A stretch of 48,047 bases of DNA from Lachnospiraceae bacterium UBA7086 (lineage in GTDB: Bacteria > Bacillota > Clostridia > Lachnospirales > Lachnospiraceae). A program made the translations under genes and the position numbers. Below the pieces are notes generated by a model. The model was not told the origin of the DNA. It made no database searches and saw only the letters and a program-made list of their open reading frames with translations. This document shows positions 35,501-43,282 of this stretch, one piece after another (within the stretch, counting starts at the first letter, position 1; every line of letters starts with the position of its first letter). The stretch covers positions 1 to 48,047 of the forward strand of contig DKZA01000007.1 of assembly GCA_002492525.1 (NCBI GenBank), in the 5' to 3' direction.

Positions 35501-36150
35501 AAGAAGAAATAGGGAGCCGGGAATGTTCTTACGGGGGCAGTCTCCGGCCAGAGCAGTATCCAGCTATACCGGTGAAGGAAGGTTTCTATGCGGATTGGGA
35601 TATTAAGGAGATTGCCAGGGTCTTATCGGATGAAGAGGTGACGGTGGAATATGTACGTTATCTGACAACATTAGCCGGGAGTCAGATGAGGGATAATGGA
35701 CAATCGGCAGTTCTGGTGGATGGTACCTTCAAAGCGGAAGACAAACTGGAAGATACAAAGGGTGATACTACAGGGATTATCATCGAGGATAGGGAGGCGG
35801 AAGATATTCTGGAATACTGGCAGATTGCTTTTCCGGAAGATGGGAATGTCAGCCATCAGATCAGATATCAGGCGCCCCAGAGACAGACGGAAGGAATTGC
35901 CGTTTATGTAAAGAATGGCGGTGAATGGATGCAGGCTGAGACGCAGATGATGGGTATTTACTATCTGTTTACCATAGACGGAAACGAAGCCGAGATTGTA
36001 ATCTGCAACGAAGCCGGAGGTATCATGGATTACCTGGTTTATATGATAGCAGGAGTACTGGCGGCTACTCTCCTGGTGGTCGTAATTGTCATAAGACACA
36101 GAAAGAAAAAGAAGAAAAAAGCTCTTCCGGAAGCGGAAGAAGTGCAGTAG
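32503..36150 (+). CDS. Large surface protein with GLUG repeats, helical insert and C-terminal membrane anchor
   Basis: This 1215-residue protein has a signal sequence (about 25-45, ending near VWAEEEE). GLUG repeats with GGI(A/V)G cores occur at residues 174, 200, 228, 293, 322 and 348, and again at 856, 885 and 911, mostly 26-29 apart, which suggests a beta-helix. Between them, about 360-840, lies a highly charged helical region with long predicted coiled coils. The C-terminus has a single membrane helix (1177-1198) followed by a poly-lysine cytosolic tail; no LPxTG sorting motif is seen. The start codon overlaps the MMPL stop. The layout resembles YhgE/Pip-like membrane-spanning surface proteins only in a general way. 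Role unknown; a surface adhesin or an extracellular partner of the transporter is possible. Confidence 0.82.
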   Translation: MNKPNRFDYEIRFADSDRRKRVMSFLLAVLLGAMPVMNVWAEEEETSVEEEVISVEDANETIDSYNDEETEWEEIYIEDLDGLRKFSRDCWLDTWSCNKKVYLQNDIVISGEEFTPIPTFGGYFDGQGHTISGLTIRDSVSYVGLFCYTQPTAVIANLKVEGSVRPSGKQMVVGGIVGDNRGILLNCAYEGVIEGNDYVGGIAGINELSGILMECKTGGTVTGAHYSGGVAGHNVGNIVGCFNQADVNIYNEDKGKSLEDINLEQYTAGLLNPEDNGDKTQKASAVQSNVDTGGIAGLSTGIIQGCKNAGTIGYEHVGYNVGGIAGRQSGYIYACENTGIIYGRKDVGGIVGQAEPYIAVDLSEDIVRQLSDHIDVLHDQIGKMLDDAGNESDTLSNRLTVIQDFADKALDDTYFLADKTVAWADGMTDSVNEAINRFDYVMEETARNDGVIDQSKDAAGNVKDAAKELEDMVNSMDIFQYMTPEEQEEYNAAKDAIREASEQHAEDYADYMKAYKNYCIDDIRYTEDKYTDGDPNELNLRPIVEEDGLDKDWAKQSSPEDYMKVTEWVHWLDFNPDDLDNSEGDNTASFPGDGAQGDLDRELLEDVAQKMEDDDAAGKASNYADDQYGGNYAKDMEDHLKTMSDIAARHTDEMTEDAKENLNEAINHAKDATENLETAGNQVKGILDTLNEKEDIVFPQLGGDYRSTTGSLNSNLKSISENMGYLNDEMSASGDLLGDDLTDINDQFSEIMLLYTDALDGVLDMDYSGIYEDNSQENAEDSIDATIADCVNTGIVKADLNVSGIAGTMAIEYDFDLEGDVTGIEDARANSTFLTKCVLRQNINDGTITAQKSYAGGIAGLQEMGTILRCENYGRIESESGDYVGGIAGQSLSHITNGYAKCTVSGGEYVGGIAGYGSGIENSCAMVKVKEAVAFYGAVAGDVDDEEAVQNNYFVSDEIAGIDRISYSGKAEPLAYQDLLELEGLPEGFRMMRVTFYADEEEIGSRECSYGGSLRPEQYPAIPVKEGFYADWDIKEIARVLSDEEVTVEYVRYLTTLAGSQMRDNGQSAVLVDGTFKAEDKLEDTKGDTTGIIIEDREAEDILEYWQIAFPEDGNVSHQIRYQAPQRQTEGIAVYVKNGGEWMQAETQMMGIYYLFTIDGNEAEIVICNEAGGIMDYLVYMIAGVLAATLLVVVIVIRHRKKKKKKALPEAEEVQ

Positions 36151-36170
36151 TTATACAGTATAATCGCGAA

Positions 36171-36210
36171 ACATAAAAAGATTCCGGACAAATCCGGAAT
36201 CTTTTTATGT
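36171..36210. terminator. Bidirectional terminator between converging operons
   Basis: ACATAAAAAGATTCCGG (36171-36187) pairs perfectly with CCGGAATCTTTTTATGT (36194-36210) around a six-base loop. The stem has A-rich and T-rich ends on both strands, so it can stop the GLUG-protein transcript from the left and the antiporter transcript from the right. Confidence 0.9.
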
Positions 36211-36281
36211 TATAGGAAATTCCGCTATTGAATCCGAGGCCGCGAAGCGGATCTCGCAATCGAGCTTTGCTCGATTTGTTA
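36204..36281. repeat. Intergenic repeat copy 1
   Basis: The segment shares with 47172-47280 the start TTTATG(T/A)TATAGGAAA, the middle ATCCGAGGC(C/T)GCGA, CTCGCAA and the end CGATTTGTTA. It contains a perfect hairpin, AATCGAGC-TTT-GCTCGATT. Its last three bases are the stop codon of the minus-strand antiporter gene. Confidence 0.65.
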
Positions 36282-38402
36282 TAGACCGAATACATCCTTA
36301 ATAAAGAGATAAGCAACAGTCAGAATCAATCCTACACAGAACAGGAGCAGTCCAAAAGACATACTTCTTGTGATCATGGTACTGTTTTCGCTGAGTTCTT
36401 CATAGAACAGGGCATATTTATGTTCATAATCCTGATTCTTCGGATATTTCTTATGGACAGTCCGATTGCCAATCCATTGGAATCCTGCGGCAATGCAGGC
36501 GCACATATGGGTAAGAGGCGTGCCCTGGGGCAGTTCCCTTGGCAGCTTGCTGTCACGCAGGAGAGTCTTGCGCAGTATCACTACAACCGTATCTACCAGG
36601 CTGTCCAGAAAACGGCAGACCATACCAAAGCCAAATGGCAGGATACGCAGCAGAACAGGGCGATAGAGCAATTCTTCCAGGTCCATCCAGCGGGGAAGGC
36701 GGTTCACATATTCTCTTGCAGATGTGGCCGGGCCGCTTCTCTTCATCAGCCAGAGTCGGACGATAACAAAGTAGACGACTGCGCCGACGATCAGGGAAAT
36801 CATGGCCCCACTTAGGTTTGTGAGAGAGAAGTATGACAGTTTCTGAGGCGAAGACGCCATCTGCAAGAATGATTCTCCCATCGAGGCAATGCCGTCCATG
36901 ATAAGACTCGGGAAAAATCCCATAACCGGAAGTAAAGAGGCGCATATAACCAGAACGGAAGCGCTTACTTTATTCATATATTTTTTCCCCATGCTGTCGT
37001 ATTTTTCCTGTGTGGCCGGATCCGTATTTTTTTCCAGAAACAGACAGACATAAAGCTTGGCCATATAGGCGATGGTCAGGCCGCCGCTTATCAGGAAAAT
37101 CCATTCAACCCCTTTCATGAAGGAAGCGCTAAACAGACCGGTAGCCATATCGGAACGGATAAGTGCAATGTATTCTACAATACTTTCATGAATCAGGGTT
37201 TTACTGATATAGCCGTTCCACAGAGGGGTACCGCCGATGCCCAGTGCGCCCATCAGAAAAATATAATGGAGAAGGGGCTTCTTGCGGCCGAAACCGCGGA
37301 TTTCATTTAAATCCAGTTTATGCACATTCATAAAGACCACGCCGGCGGCCATAAAAAGCACCAGTTTAATCAGAGAATGGTTTACCATATGAAGCAGACT
37401 GCCGCGCAGGGCAAGCACATTTTCTTCGCCGAGCAGACCGGACATGCCCACACCTACCAGGATGAATCCTATCTGAGAGACGGAAGAACAGGCCAGGGTT
37501 CTTTTTAAATCTATGGATAATAAGGCCAACAGGGCGCCAATTACCATGGTACACACGCCAAGAACCAGAATCAGGCCGCCCCAGAGGGCAGAGCCCAGAA
37601 AGAGATAGGCGGTTAAGATCAAAATGCCATATATGCCTGCCTTGGTCAGAATACCGGACAGGAGGGCAGAGGCTGGTGCCGGTGCCACAGGATGCGCCTT
37701 GGGCAGCCAGATATGCAGCGGAAAAGTCCCGGCTTTTGCGCCGAAACCAAACAGTAAACATAAGCCCGCTGACCACAGTTGTGTGGAAGCGGCGCTTTCT
37801 TTTAAGAGGACGCCGGACAAGTCGCGGAAATATAGAGTGCCGGTCACGTCATATAGAAGGAAGATTCCCATTAACATGACCAGTCCGCCAATCACTGCTA
37901 CTGCCAGATAAGTGCCGGCAGCCCGCAGGGATTCTTTTTTTTCATCATGGGCTACCCACACATAAGAGGTAAAGGACATGATTTCAAAGAAAACAAAAGT
38001 GGTAAAGAAATCCGCCGACAAGAAAACACCTTCCGTGGCTCCCAGAGTGAGGAGCAGGAACAGGTAATAACGATTACGGTTGTGATAATGGGCAAAGTAT
38101 TCTCTGGAAAAGAGCGTACTCATAAACCACATAAAAGCCGCAATCGTTCCATACAGTGCACGGAAACCGTCCACGGTAAAATGAAGTCCCATACCGCAGA
38201 TATAGGGAATTTCCGCCAGGATTTCGGAATAATCGTGGCCGGTAACAGTCTGTATCGTCAGAGAAAGGCACAGGAGAAAGATAATGCCGGTGCAAATATC
38301 AGCCAGATAATCTCTGGCGGTCTCGTGTGACCGTCCTGCGGTATAACATAAGAGTGCCGCTGCCATGGGCAGAAAAATTACCATATAGATTACTAGATTC
38401 AT
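36279..38402 (-). CDS. NuoL/MrpA-like antiporter subunit with long C-terminal extension
   Basis: This 707-residue proton-conducting membrane protein belongs to the NuoL/M/N and Mrp family. Key residues are present: Glu140 in FFEIMSFTSY, Lys223 in GAKAGTFPLHIWLP and Lys254 in ILTKAGIYG. After about 500 residues of the standard 14-helix core comes a roughly 200-residue C-terminal extension with an amphipathic stretch (LEELLYRPVLLRILPFGFGM) and a last membrane helix, as in NuoL-type or Mbh-type subunits with a lateral helix. The ATG at 38402 is preferred since GGAGGG lies just upstream; an ATG at 38414 is part of that region. It is the last gene of the operon and is followed by the bidirectional terminator. 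Confidence 0.88.
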   Translation of the reverse strand: MNLVIYMVIFLPMAAALLCYTAGRSHETARDYLADICTGIIFLLCLSLTIQTVTGHDYSEILAEIPYICGMGLHFTVDGFRALYGTIAAFMWFMSTLFSREYFAHYHNRNRYYLFLLLTLGATEGVFLSADFFTTFVFFEIMSFTSYVWVAHDEKKESLRAAGTYLAVAVIGGLVMLMGIFLLYDVTGTLYFRDLSGVLLKESAASTQLWSAGLCLLFGFGAKAGTFPLHIWLPKAHPVAPAPASALLSGILTKAGIYGILILTAYLFLGSALWGGLILVLGVCTMVIGALLALLSIDLKRTLACSSVSQIGFILVGVGMSGLLGEENVLALRGSLLHMVNHSLIKLVLFMAAGVVFMNVHKLDLNEIRGFGRKKPLLHYIFLMGALGIGGTPLWNGYISKTLIHESIVEYIALIRSDMATGLFSASFMKGVEWIFLISGGLTIAYMAKLYVCLFLEKNTDPATQEKYDSMGKKYMNKVSASVLVICASLLPVMGFFPSLIMDGIASMGESFLQMASSPQKLSYFSLTNLSGAMISLIVGAVVYFVIVRLWLMKRSGPATSAREYVNRLPRWMDLEELLYRPVLLRILPFGFGMVCRFLDSLVDTVVVILRKTLLRDSKLPRELPQGTPLTHMCACIAAGFQWIGNRTVHKKYPKNQDYEHKYALFYEELSENSTMITRSMSFGLLLFCVGLILTVAYLFIKDVFGL

Positions 38403-38450
38403 GTTTCCCTCCATTCCCAGTTTCTATATTCCAGTTTCTACTGAGAAATC

Positions 38451-39914
38451 TTAATATACTCCTGTTGCCACATCGTAAAAGAAATCCACGATGGGCTGCG
38501 AGTGGACACCAAATAAAATGATAAATACAGTAAATACCATAAGCGGTAACAGCATTTTCCAGTTAGGGTCGTGTACATTCTGAATCGGGCCGTCATCAAA
38601 GTCCCTGCCGGGAAAGAAAGCCCGCACCACAATGGACAGCATATAAATGGCTGTCAACAGCGCCGATATTAACAGGCAGGCAATACCCGCATAGGCCAGA
38701 GGATTCTTGCTGTCCACCGCCGCACCGGCCAGATTCCATTTGCTGATAAAGCCCGCCAGTCCCGGTACACCCATAAGCGCCAGGGAGGAAATGGTAAAGA
38801 TACCAAATACCCAGGGCATTTTATAACCCATTCCGTTCAGTTCATGCACATAACGTTTGTCTGTCTGATGCATGATAGCGCCGGCGCAGAAGAAGGAACT
38901 GATTTTCATGACTGCATGAAACGCCAGGTGGGTTATGGCACCTGTCAGTCCAAGCGGTGTCATGATGACAGCGCCAAACAGGATATAGGAAAGGTTGCTT
39001 ATGGTAGAATAGGCCAGTCTGCGTTTGATATGAGTTTCCTTCAATGCGCGGCTGCAGCCGTATACAATGGTAAACATCACCACGATCATAACAGTGGTTT
39101 GTGCCCAGGTGCCCTGCAGGAAATCTGTACCAAAACTATAATAGGTCAGCCGGATAATGGCAAAAGCACCGGATTTGACCACAGCTACCGCATGAAGCAG
39201 TGCGGTGACAGGAGTGGGGGCAACGCCGGCCTGGGGAAGCCAGGAATTAAAAGGGCAGACCGCCGCTTTGACGCCGAATCCCATAAAGGCCATTACATAG
39301 ATGAGTAACAGGACATTGGTTCTGTCACCGATCTTTAACGGATCCAGGACACCGCCCAGAATAAAGTCGGTGGTGGTTCCATAGACAATGATCATGATCA
39401 GACCGATAAAAGCAAAAGCTGCGCCGCCCAGAGAGTAGTAAAGATATTTTCTGCTGGCAAGGATTGCTTCTCTGGTCAGGGTGTGCATGACAAGAGGCAC
39501 GGTCACCAAGGTTAAGAGTTCGTAGAAGAAATACATGGTCAGCAGGTTAGCGGCAAAGGCGATGCCCAGCGTTACACCGTAAGTTATGGTATAGAAAAGA
39601 AAAAAGGTATTTTCATGATCTTCCTTTGTCATATATTCAAAGGCATACAGGGTTGCCAAGGGCCACAGTCCGGAAACCAGACCGGCAAAAACCATACTCA
39701 TGCCGTCCACTCGGAAACTGATGTTTAAGTCTCCCGTAAAGTGAGCGAGCAGAAAAGTACTCTCGGAATGATGTAATAACAGATACCATACCAGAATACT
39801 GTTCAGAATTACCGCACCTTCCAGAAAGATTTCCTTGTGACATCTTTTGCGAAAGGGAAGCAGAGGAACCAGAATCCCGGCAAGCAAGGGTATCAGAATA
39901 ACACAAATAATCAT
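38451..39914 (-). CDS. MrpD-like antiporter subunit, third copy
   Basis: This 487-residue membrane protein has the standard 14-helix antiporter-like core, with Glu132 in FFYELLTLVTVP, Lys216 in GFGVKAAVCPFNSWLPQ and Lys247 in HAVAVVKSGA, the residues that relay protons in complex I and Mrp. It lacks any extension. It ends 48 bases before the last subunit gene. A GGAGAAG ribosome binding site precedes the ATG. Among the four such proteins here it is the most divergent in its NSWLPQAGVAPTPVTALLH segment. Confidence 0.9.
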   Translation of the reverse strand: MIICVILIPLLAGILVPLLPFRKRCHKEIFLEGAVILNSILVWYLLLHHSESTFLLAHFTGDLNISFRVDGMSMVFAGLVSGLWPLATLYAFEYMTKEDHENTFFLFYTITYGVTLGIAFAANLLTMYFFYELLTLVTVPLVMHTLTREAILASRKYLYYSLGGAAFAFIGLIMIIVYGTTTDFILGGVLDPLKIGDRTNVLLLIYVMAFMGFGVKAAVCPFNSWLPQAGVAPTPVTALLHAVAVVKSGAFAIIRLTYYSFGTDFLQGTWAQTTVMIVVMFTIVYGCSRALKETHIKRRLAYSTISNLSYILFGAVIMTPLGLTGAITHLAFHAVMKISSFFCAGAIMHQTDKRYVHELNGMGYKMPWVFGIFTISSLALMGVPGLAGFISKWNLAGAAVDSKNPLAYAGIACLLISALLTAIYMLSIVVRAFFPGRDFDDGPIQNVHDPNWKMLLPLMVFTVFIILFGVHSQPIVDFFYDVATGVY

Positions 39915-39930
39915 AACGGCTTCTCCTTTC

Positions 39931-41400
39931 TTATAACAGGGTGCTGACGAAATCCGTCAGGTAATTCGTGATGATATTGGGAAACAGACCGACAAGAACC
40001 GATAATATGGTCAAACATAGAATCGGTATCGTCATCAATCGGGCAGGTTCCTGTTTGCGACATGCTGTATCATCATAATCTGCGCCTGGGAAAAATCCCT
40101 GAATGGTAAGAGGCAGCAGATAACCTGCGGTAAGCAGGGCGCTGACAAGTAAAACAGCTGCGCCCAGATAACGGAATATACCAATGTCGCCGGTCAGTCC
40201 GCCCATCGCCAGATACCATTTGCTGACGAAACCTCCTGTGGGAGGAATACCGATCAGGCCCAGGGATACAATGGTATAGCACCACATGGTAAACGGCATT
40301 TTTTTACCGATGCCGCGCAGCTCATCGACTCTGGTTTTGCCTGTGGTATAGATAATTGCCCCGGCAGTCAGAAAGAGTGTGCTTTTGATAAAGCCATGGG
40401 CCAGTACATGTAAGAGAGAACCGGTAAAGGCTTCTTCGTTCATGACTGCCAGGCCAAAGAGGATGTAATAGAGCTGGCTTACGGTGGAATAGGCCAGTCG
40501 TTTCTTGAGCACGGGTTCTCTGTAGGCAAGCATGGACCCCATAAAGATTGTGACAAGGGTTAAAGTCAGCCATGCAGTCTGTACCCAGCTTCCCTGTAAA
40601 AAACCGGTGCCAAAAATAAAGTAAATCACCCGGATCAAAGCCAGCACGCCGGCCTTTACAATGACTGCGGAGAGCACTGCGGATGCCGGTGCCGGCGCTG
40701 CGGGGTGAGCCGTAGGCAGCCAGGCGTGCATGGGAAACATGCCGGCTTTCACACCGAATCCCAGAATCATCACAAAAGCAATCAGCAGAAAGAAGCTGCC
40801 TTCTCTGGAAGCCGGGGAAATCTGTAAGACACCGCCCGCCGTGAAAGTCAGGGTTTCACAGTTATGATAGAGAAAGTAAATGCCAAACAGGGAAGCATAA
40901 GCACCGCACAGAGAATAGAATAAATACTTCAGTCCGGCCATAACCGCCTCCTTACTGCCTGTGTGCAGTACCAAAGGAAAGGAGGATAAAGTTAATAATT
41001 CAAAGAACAGATAAAAAGTGATCAGATTCCCTGCAAAGCAAAGAGCGTTGAGGACACCAAAGGCCATCAGGTAATAACCATAGTAGCGTTTCTCCTTCTG
41101 CTCGTGTTTCATATAGACAAAAGAGAAAAAGCCTGCACAGAGAAAAACAATGACTGTCAGAAGAGAGAAAATAACACTTATCTTGTCAATGTTAAAATAA
41201 ATCGGCAGCTTTTTGGTCAGATGGAATAAGGTAAGACCCTGCTTAGTCCCCATCAGAGCAACGACTACCAGCGCGCCGGTGATGACAAGACATATTCCGG
41301 TTGTTATCGTGAGCAGCTTCCTGCCTGGATCTTTCCTGTAAGCCAGAAGACAGAATCCGGCAAGAATCGGAAAAAGTATTGGTAAAAGAATCAGATACAT
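39931..41400 (-). CDS. MrpD-like antiporter subunit, second copy
   Basis: This 489-residue relative of MrpD and NuoM/N has Glu134 in FFELLTLSSFP, Lys218 in GFGVKAGMFPMHAWLP and Lys249 in AVIVKAGVL. These motifs indicate a working proton or cation path. It is preceded by AAGGAGGTG eight bases before its ATG and lies 12 bases after the preceding gene. In Mrp and Mbh systems MrpD/MbhH transports protons or helps exchange sodium; which ion this one moves is unknown. Confidence 0.9.
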   Translation of the reverse strand: MYLILLPILFPILAGFCLLAYRKDPGRKLLTITTGICLVITGALVVVALMGTKQGLTLFHLTKKLPIYFNIDKISVIFSLLTVIVFLCAGFFSFVYMKHEQKEKRYYGYYLMAFGVLNALCFAGNLITFYLFFELLTLSSFPLVLHTGSKEAVMAGLKYLFYSLCGAYASLFGIYFLYHNCETLTFTAGGVLQISPASREGSFFLLIAFVMILGFGVKAGMFPMHAWLPTAHPAAPAPASAVLSAVIVKAGVLALIRVIYFIFGTGFLQGSWVQTAWLTLTLVTIFMGSMLAYREPVLKKRLAYSTVSQLYYILFGLAVMNEEAFTGSLLHVLAHGFIKSTLFLTAGAIIYTTGKTRVDELRGIGKKMPFTMWCYTIVSLGLIGIPPTGGFVSKWYLAMGGLTGDIGIFRYLGAAVLLVSALLTAGYLLPLTIQGFFPGADYDDTACRKQEPARLMTIPILCLTILSVLVGLFPNIITNYLTDFVSTLL

Positions 41401-41412
41401 GTCATCACCTCC

Positions 41413-42906
41413 TTATGCGAACATGGCAAGCCCCTGCTCGATCATATTAACAATCGGCTGGGAGCTGACACCCAATAAAACATTTAATATGACAAATAAA
41501 ATCAGTACTACGGCATGGACTTTCATATCCTTAAAAGTGATACAAGGATAAGGAGTATCGCCTGCGGCGGTGTAAATCCGAATGACTGTTTTCATAAAAT
41601 AAATAGCGTTTAGAACAGTACTGATTCCCAGGACGATCAAAGCGGCCAACATCTTTCCTTCTACCTGGACGGCGGCCTGGGCAAATAACAGTTTGCTGAT
41701 AAAGCCAGAAAACAGCGGCACACCAACCATAGACAAGGAACCGGCGGTAAAGGCTACACCTGCCCATTTATTGCGGTAACCGGCGCCGGTCAGATCAATG
41801 AACTTGCGGCTTCCGCCGGATACCTCTGTGAGGCCGATAGCGGCAATAAACAGCAGCGATTTGGTAGCTGCATGGGAGAGAATATGGAAAACGCTGGCTA
41901 CCATGCCGGCCTGTGTTCCCATGCCAAATCCCATATAAATATAGCCGATCTGTGCTACCGAAGAAAAGGCGATCATCCGGCGGATGTCCCCTTCTTTGAT
42001 GGCGCTTAAAGAACCGAAGATCATACCCATCAATCCGAAGACAAACAGCACATCAATGATTCGGGTGCTGTTAAAGATATCAAAACCGATCACGCGGTAA
42101 ATAATCTTGATCAGCAGGAAAATATAACCTTTGGACACCAGACTGGACAGGATTGCCGCCGAGGAAACGGTGGAATATCCATAGGCATCCGGCAGCCAGG
42201 CGTGAAAAGGAAACAGAGCGCTTTTAATACACAGCCCTACACACATCAAAGCGATGGAGACGATCAGCGGAATCTGATACTCGCCGTTTTGTATCAAAAG
42301 AGATACGGATTCCTTGATATTGCTCATGAGCAGGTGCCCGGTCAGATCGTACATGATACACAGACCGAACAGTAAAAGACCCGAACCCAGAAGACTCATG
42401 ATCATATAGCGCACAGCAGCTTCAATGGTACGTCCTACCTGGCGGATCATGATCAGACCGCAGGCGGAAATGGTATTGATTTCCACGAAAACATAAGCCG
42501 TAAACATATCGTTGGTATAGACCAGTGCCAGCAGAGAGCTTAAGAGCAGATTGATCAGGATGTAATACAGGTTATGCTTGCTTTCTTCCACCTCATCAAA
42601 AAGTTTATGAGCGCCGCCGGCCATGGACAAATACATGATAATACAGAAAAATAACGCCATTCCCGCCTCCAAGACACCGGCCCGGATCTCATTGCCCCAG
42701 GGAGCAGGGAAATGTCCCATCCAATAGACAAAACTTTCGCCGCTATCCAACAGATACACAAGAAGTATCCCTGACAGGATGCCTACGGTAATGATGACAA
42801 CCCTGTTTACAATTTTAGCGGCCTTACCCGGGAGGATAGAACATATGGTACCCGAAAAAAGGCTCAGCAAAATGGAGAAAAAAGGGAAATTGCAGATAAA
42901 ATCCAT
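41413..42906 (-). CDS. mrpD: MrpD/MbhH-like antiporter subunit, first copy
   Basis: This 497-residue protein occupies the place right after mrpC that MrpD has in Mrp operons and MbhH in Mbh operons. It has Glu142 in FVEINTISACG, Lys228 in CIKSALFPFHAWLPDAYGYS and Lys259 in SLVSKGYIF. HAWLPDAYGYSTVSSAAILS is close to the MrpD consensus. The gene abuts mrpC without a gap and has GAAGGAGGG before the ATG. Calling it mrpD rests on position and motif similarity. Confidence 0.9.
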   Translation of the reverse strand: MDFICNFPFFSILLSLFSGTICSILPGKAAKIVNRVVIITVGILSGILLVYLLDSGESFVYWMGHFPAPWGNEIRAGVLEAGMALFFCIIMYLSMAGGAHKLFDEVEESKHNLYYILINLLLSSLLALVYTNDMFTAYVFVEINTISACGLIMIRQVGRTIEAAVRYMIMSLLGSGLLLFGLCIMYDLTGHLLMSNIKESVSLLIQNGEYQIPLIVSIALMCVGLCIKSALFPFHAWLPDAYGYSTVSSAAILSSLVSKGYIFLLIKIIYRVIGFDIFNSTRIIDVLFVFGLMGMIFGSLSAIKEGDIRRMIAFSSVAQIGYIYMGFGMGTQAGMVASVFHILSHAATKSLLFIAAIGLTEVSGGSRKFIDLTGAGYRNKWAGVAFTAGSLSMVGVPLFSGFISKLLFAQAAVQVEGKMLAALIVLGISTVLNAIYFMKTVIRIYTAAGDTPYPCITFKDMKVHAVVLILFVILNVLLGVSSQPIVNMIEQGLAMFA

Positions 42907-43281
42907 TTATTTTCCCTCCTTCTTAAGCTGTGCGGCTATCTCATCCAGATTCAGCGTATGGTATCTGACATAGAGGCGTATGGTCAGGGACAGCATCAGC
43001 GCCGATACGGATACCGATACCACGATGCCGGTCAATACCAGACCGCTGGGAATGGGATTGATGTATGCTTCCGCACTGGTCACGCCATTGGTGACAATAG
43101 GAGCAGCCCGGCCGGCAATATATCCTTTCTCAGCCAGAAAAAGATAGATAGCACTGTCCATGATATTTAAACCGATGATCTTTTTGATCAGGTTTGTCTG
43201 TAAAAGCAGATTGGTAAAACCGATACAAAATAAAATCGCGGCCACCGCTTCCCCATAGTTTACGAAAAGATTTGGGCCCAT
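42907..43281 (-). CDS. mrpC: MrpC/NuoK-like antiporter subunit
   Basis: This 124-residue protein has three membrane helices and the NuoK/MrpC pattern: IGFTNLLLQTNLIKKIIGLNIMDSAIYLFL with a conserved glycine-leucine-asparagine segment, then DPIP-like NPIPSGLVLTGIVVSVSVSALML. The start at 43281 is chosen for the AGGAGG six to eight bases upstream; a longer frame to 43353 would overlap the previous gene and lacks a ribosome binding site. MrpC sits between the B and D subunits in the complex, and gene order agrees. Confidence 0.92.
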   Translation of the reverse strand: MGPNLFVNYGEAVAAILFCIGFTNLLLQTNLIKKIIGLNIMDSAIYLFLAEKGYIAGRAAPIVTNGVTSAEAYINPIPSGLVLTGIVVSVSVSALMLSLTIRLYVRYHTLNLDEIAAQLKKEGK

Positions 43282-43282
43282 T

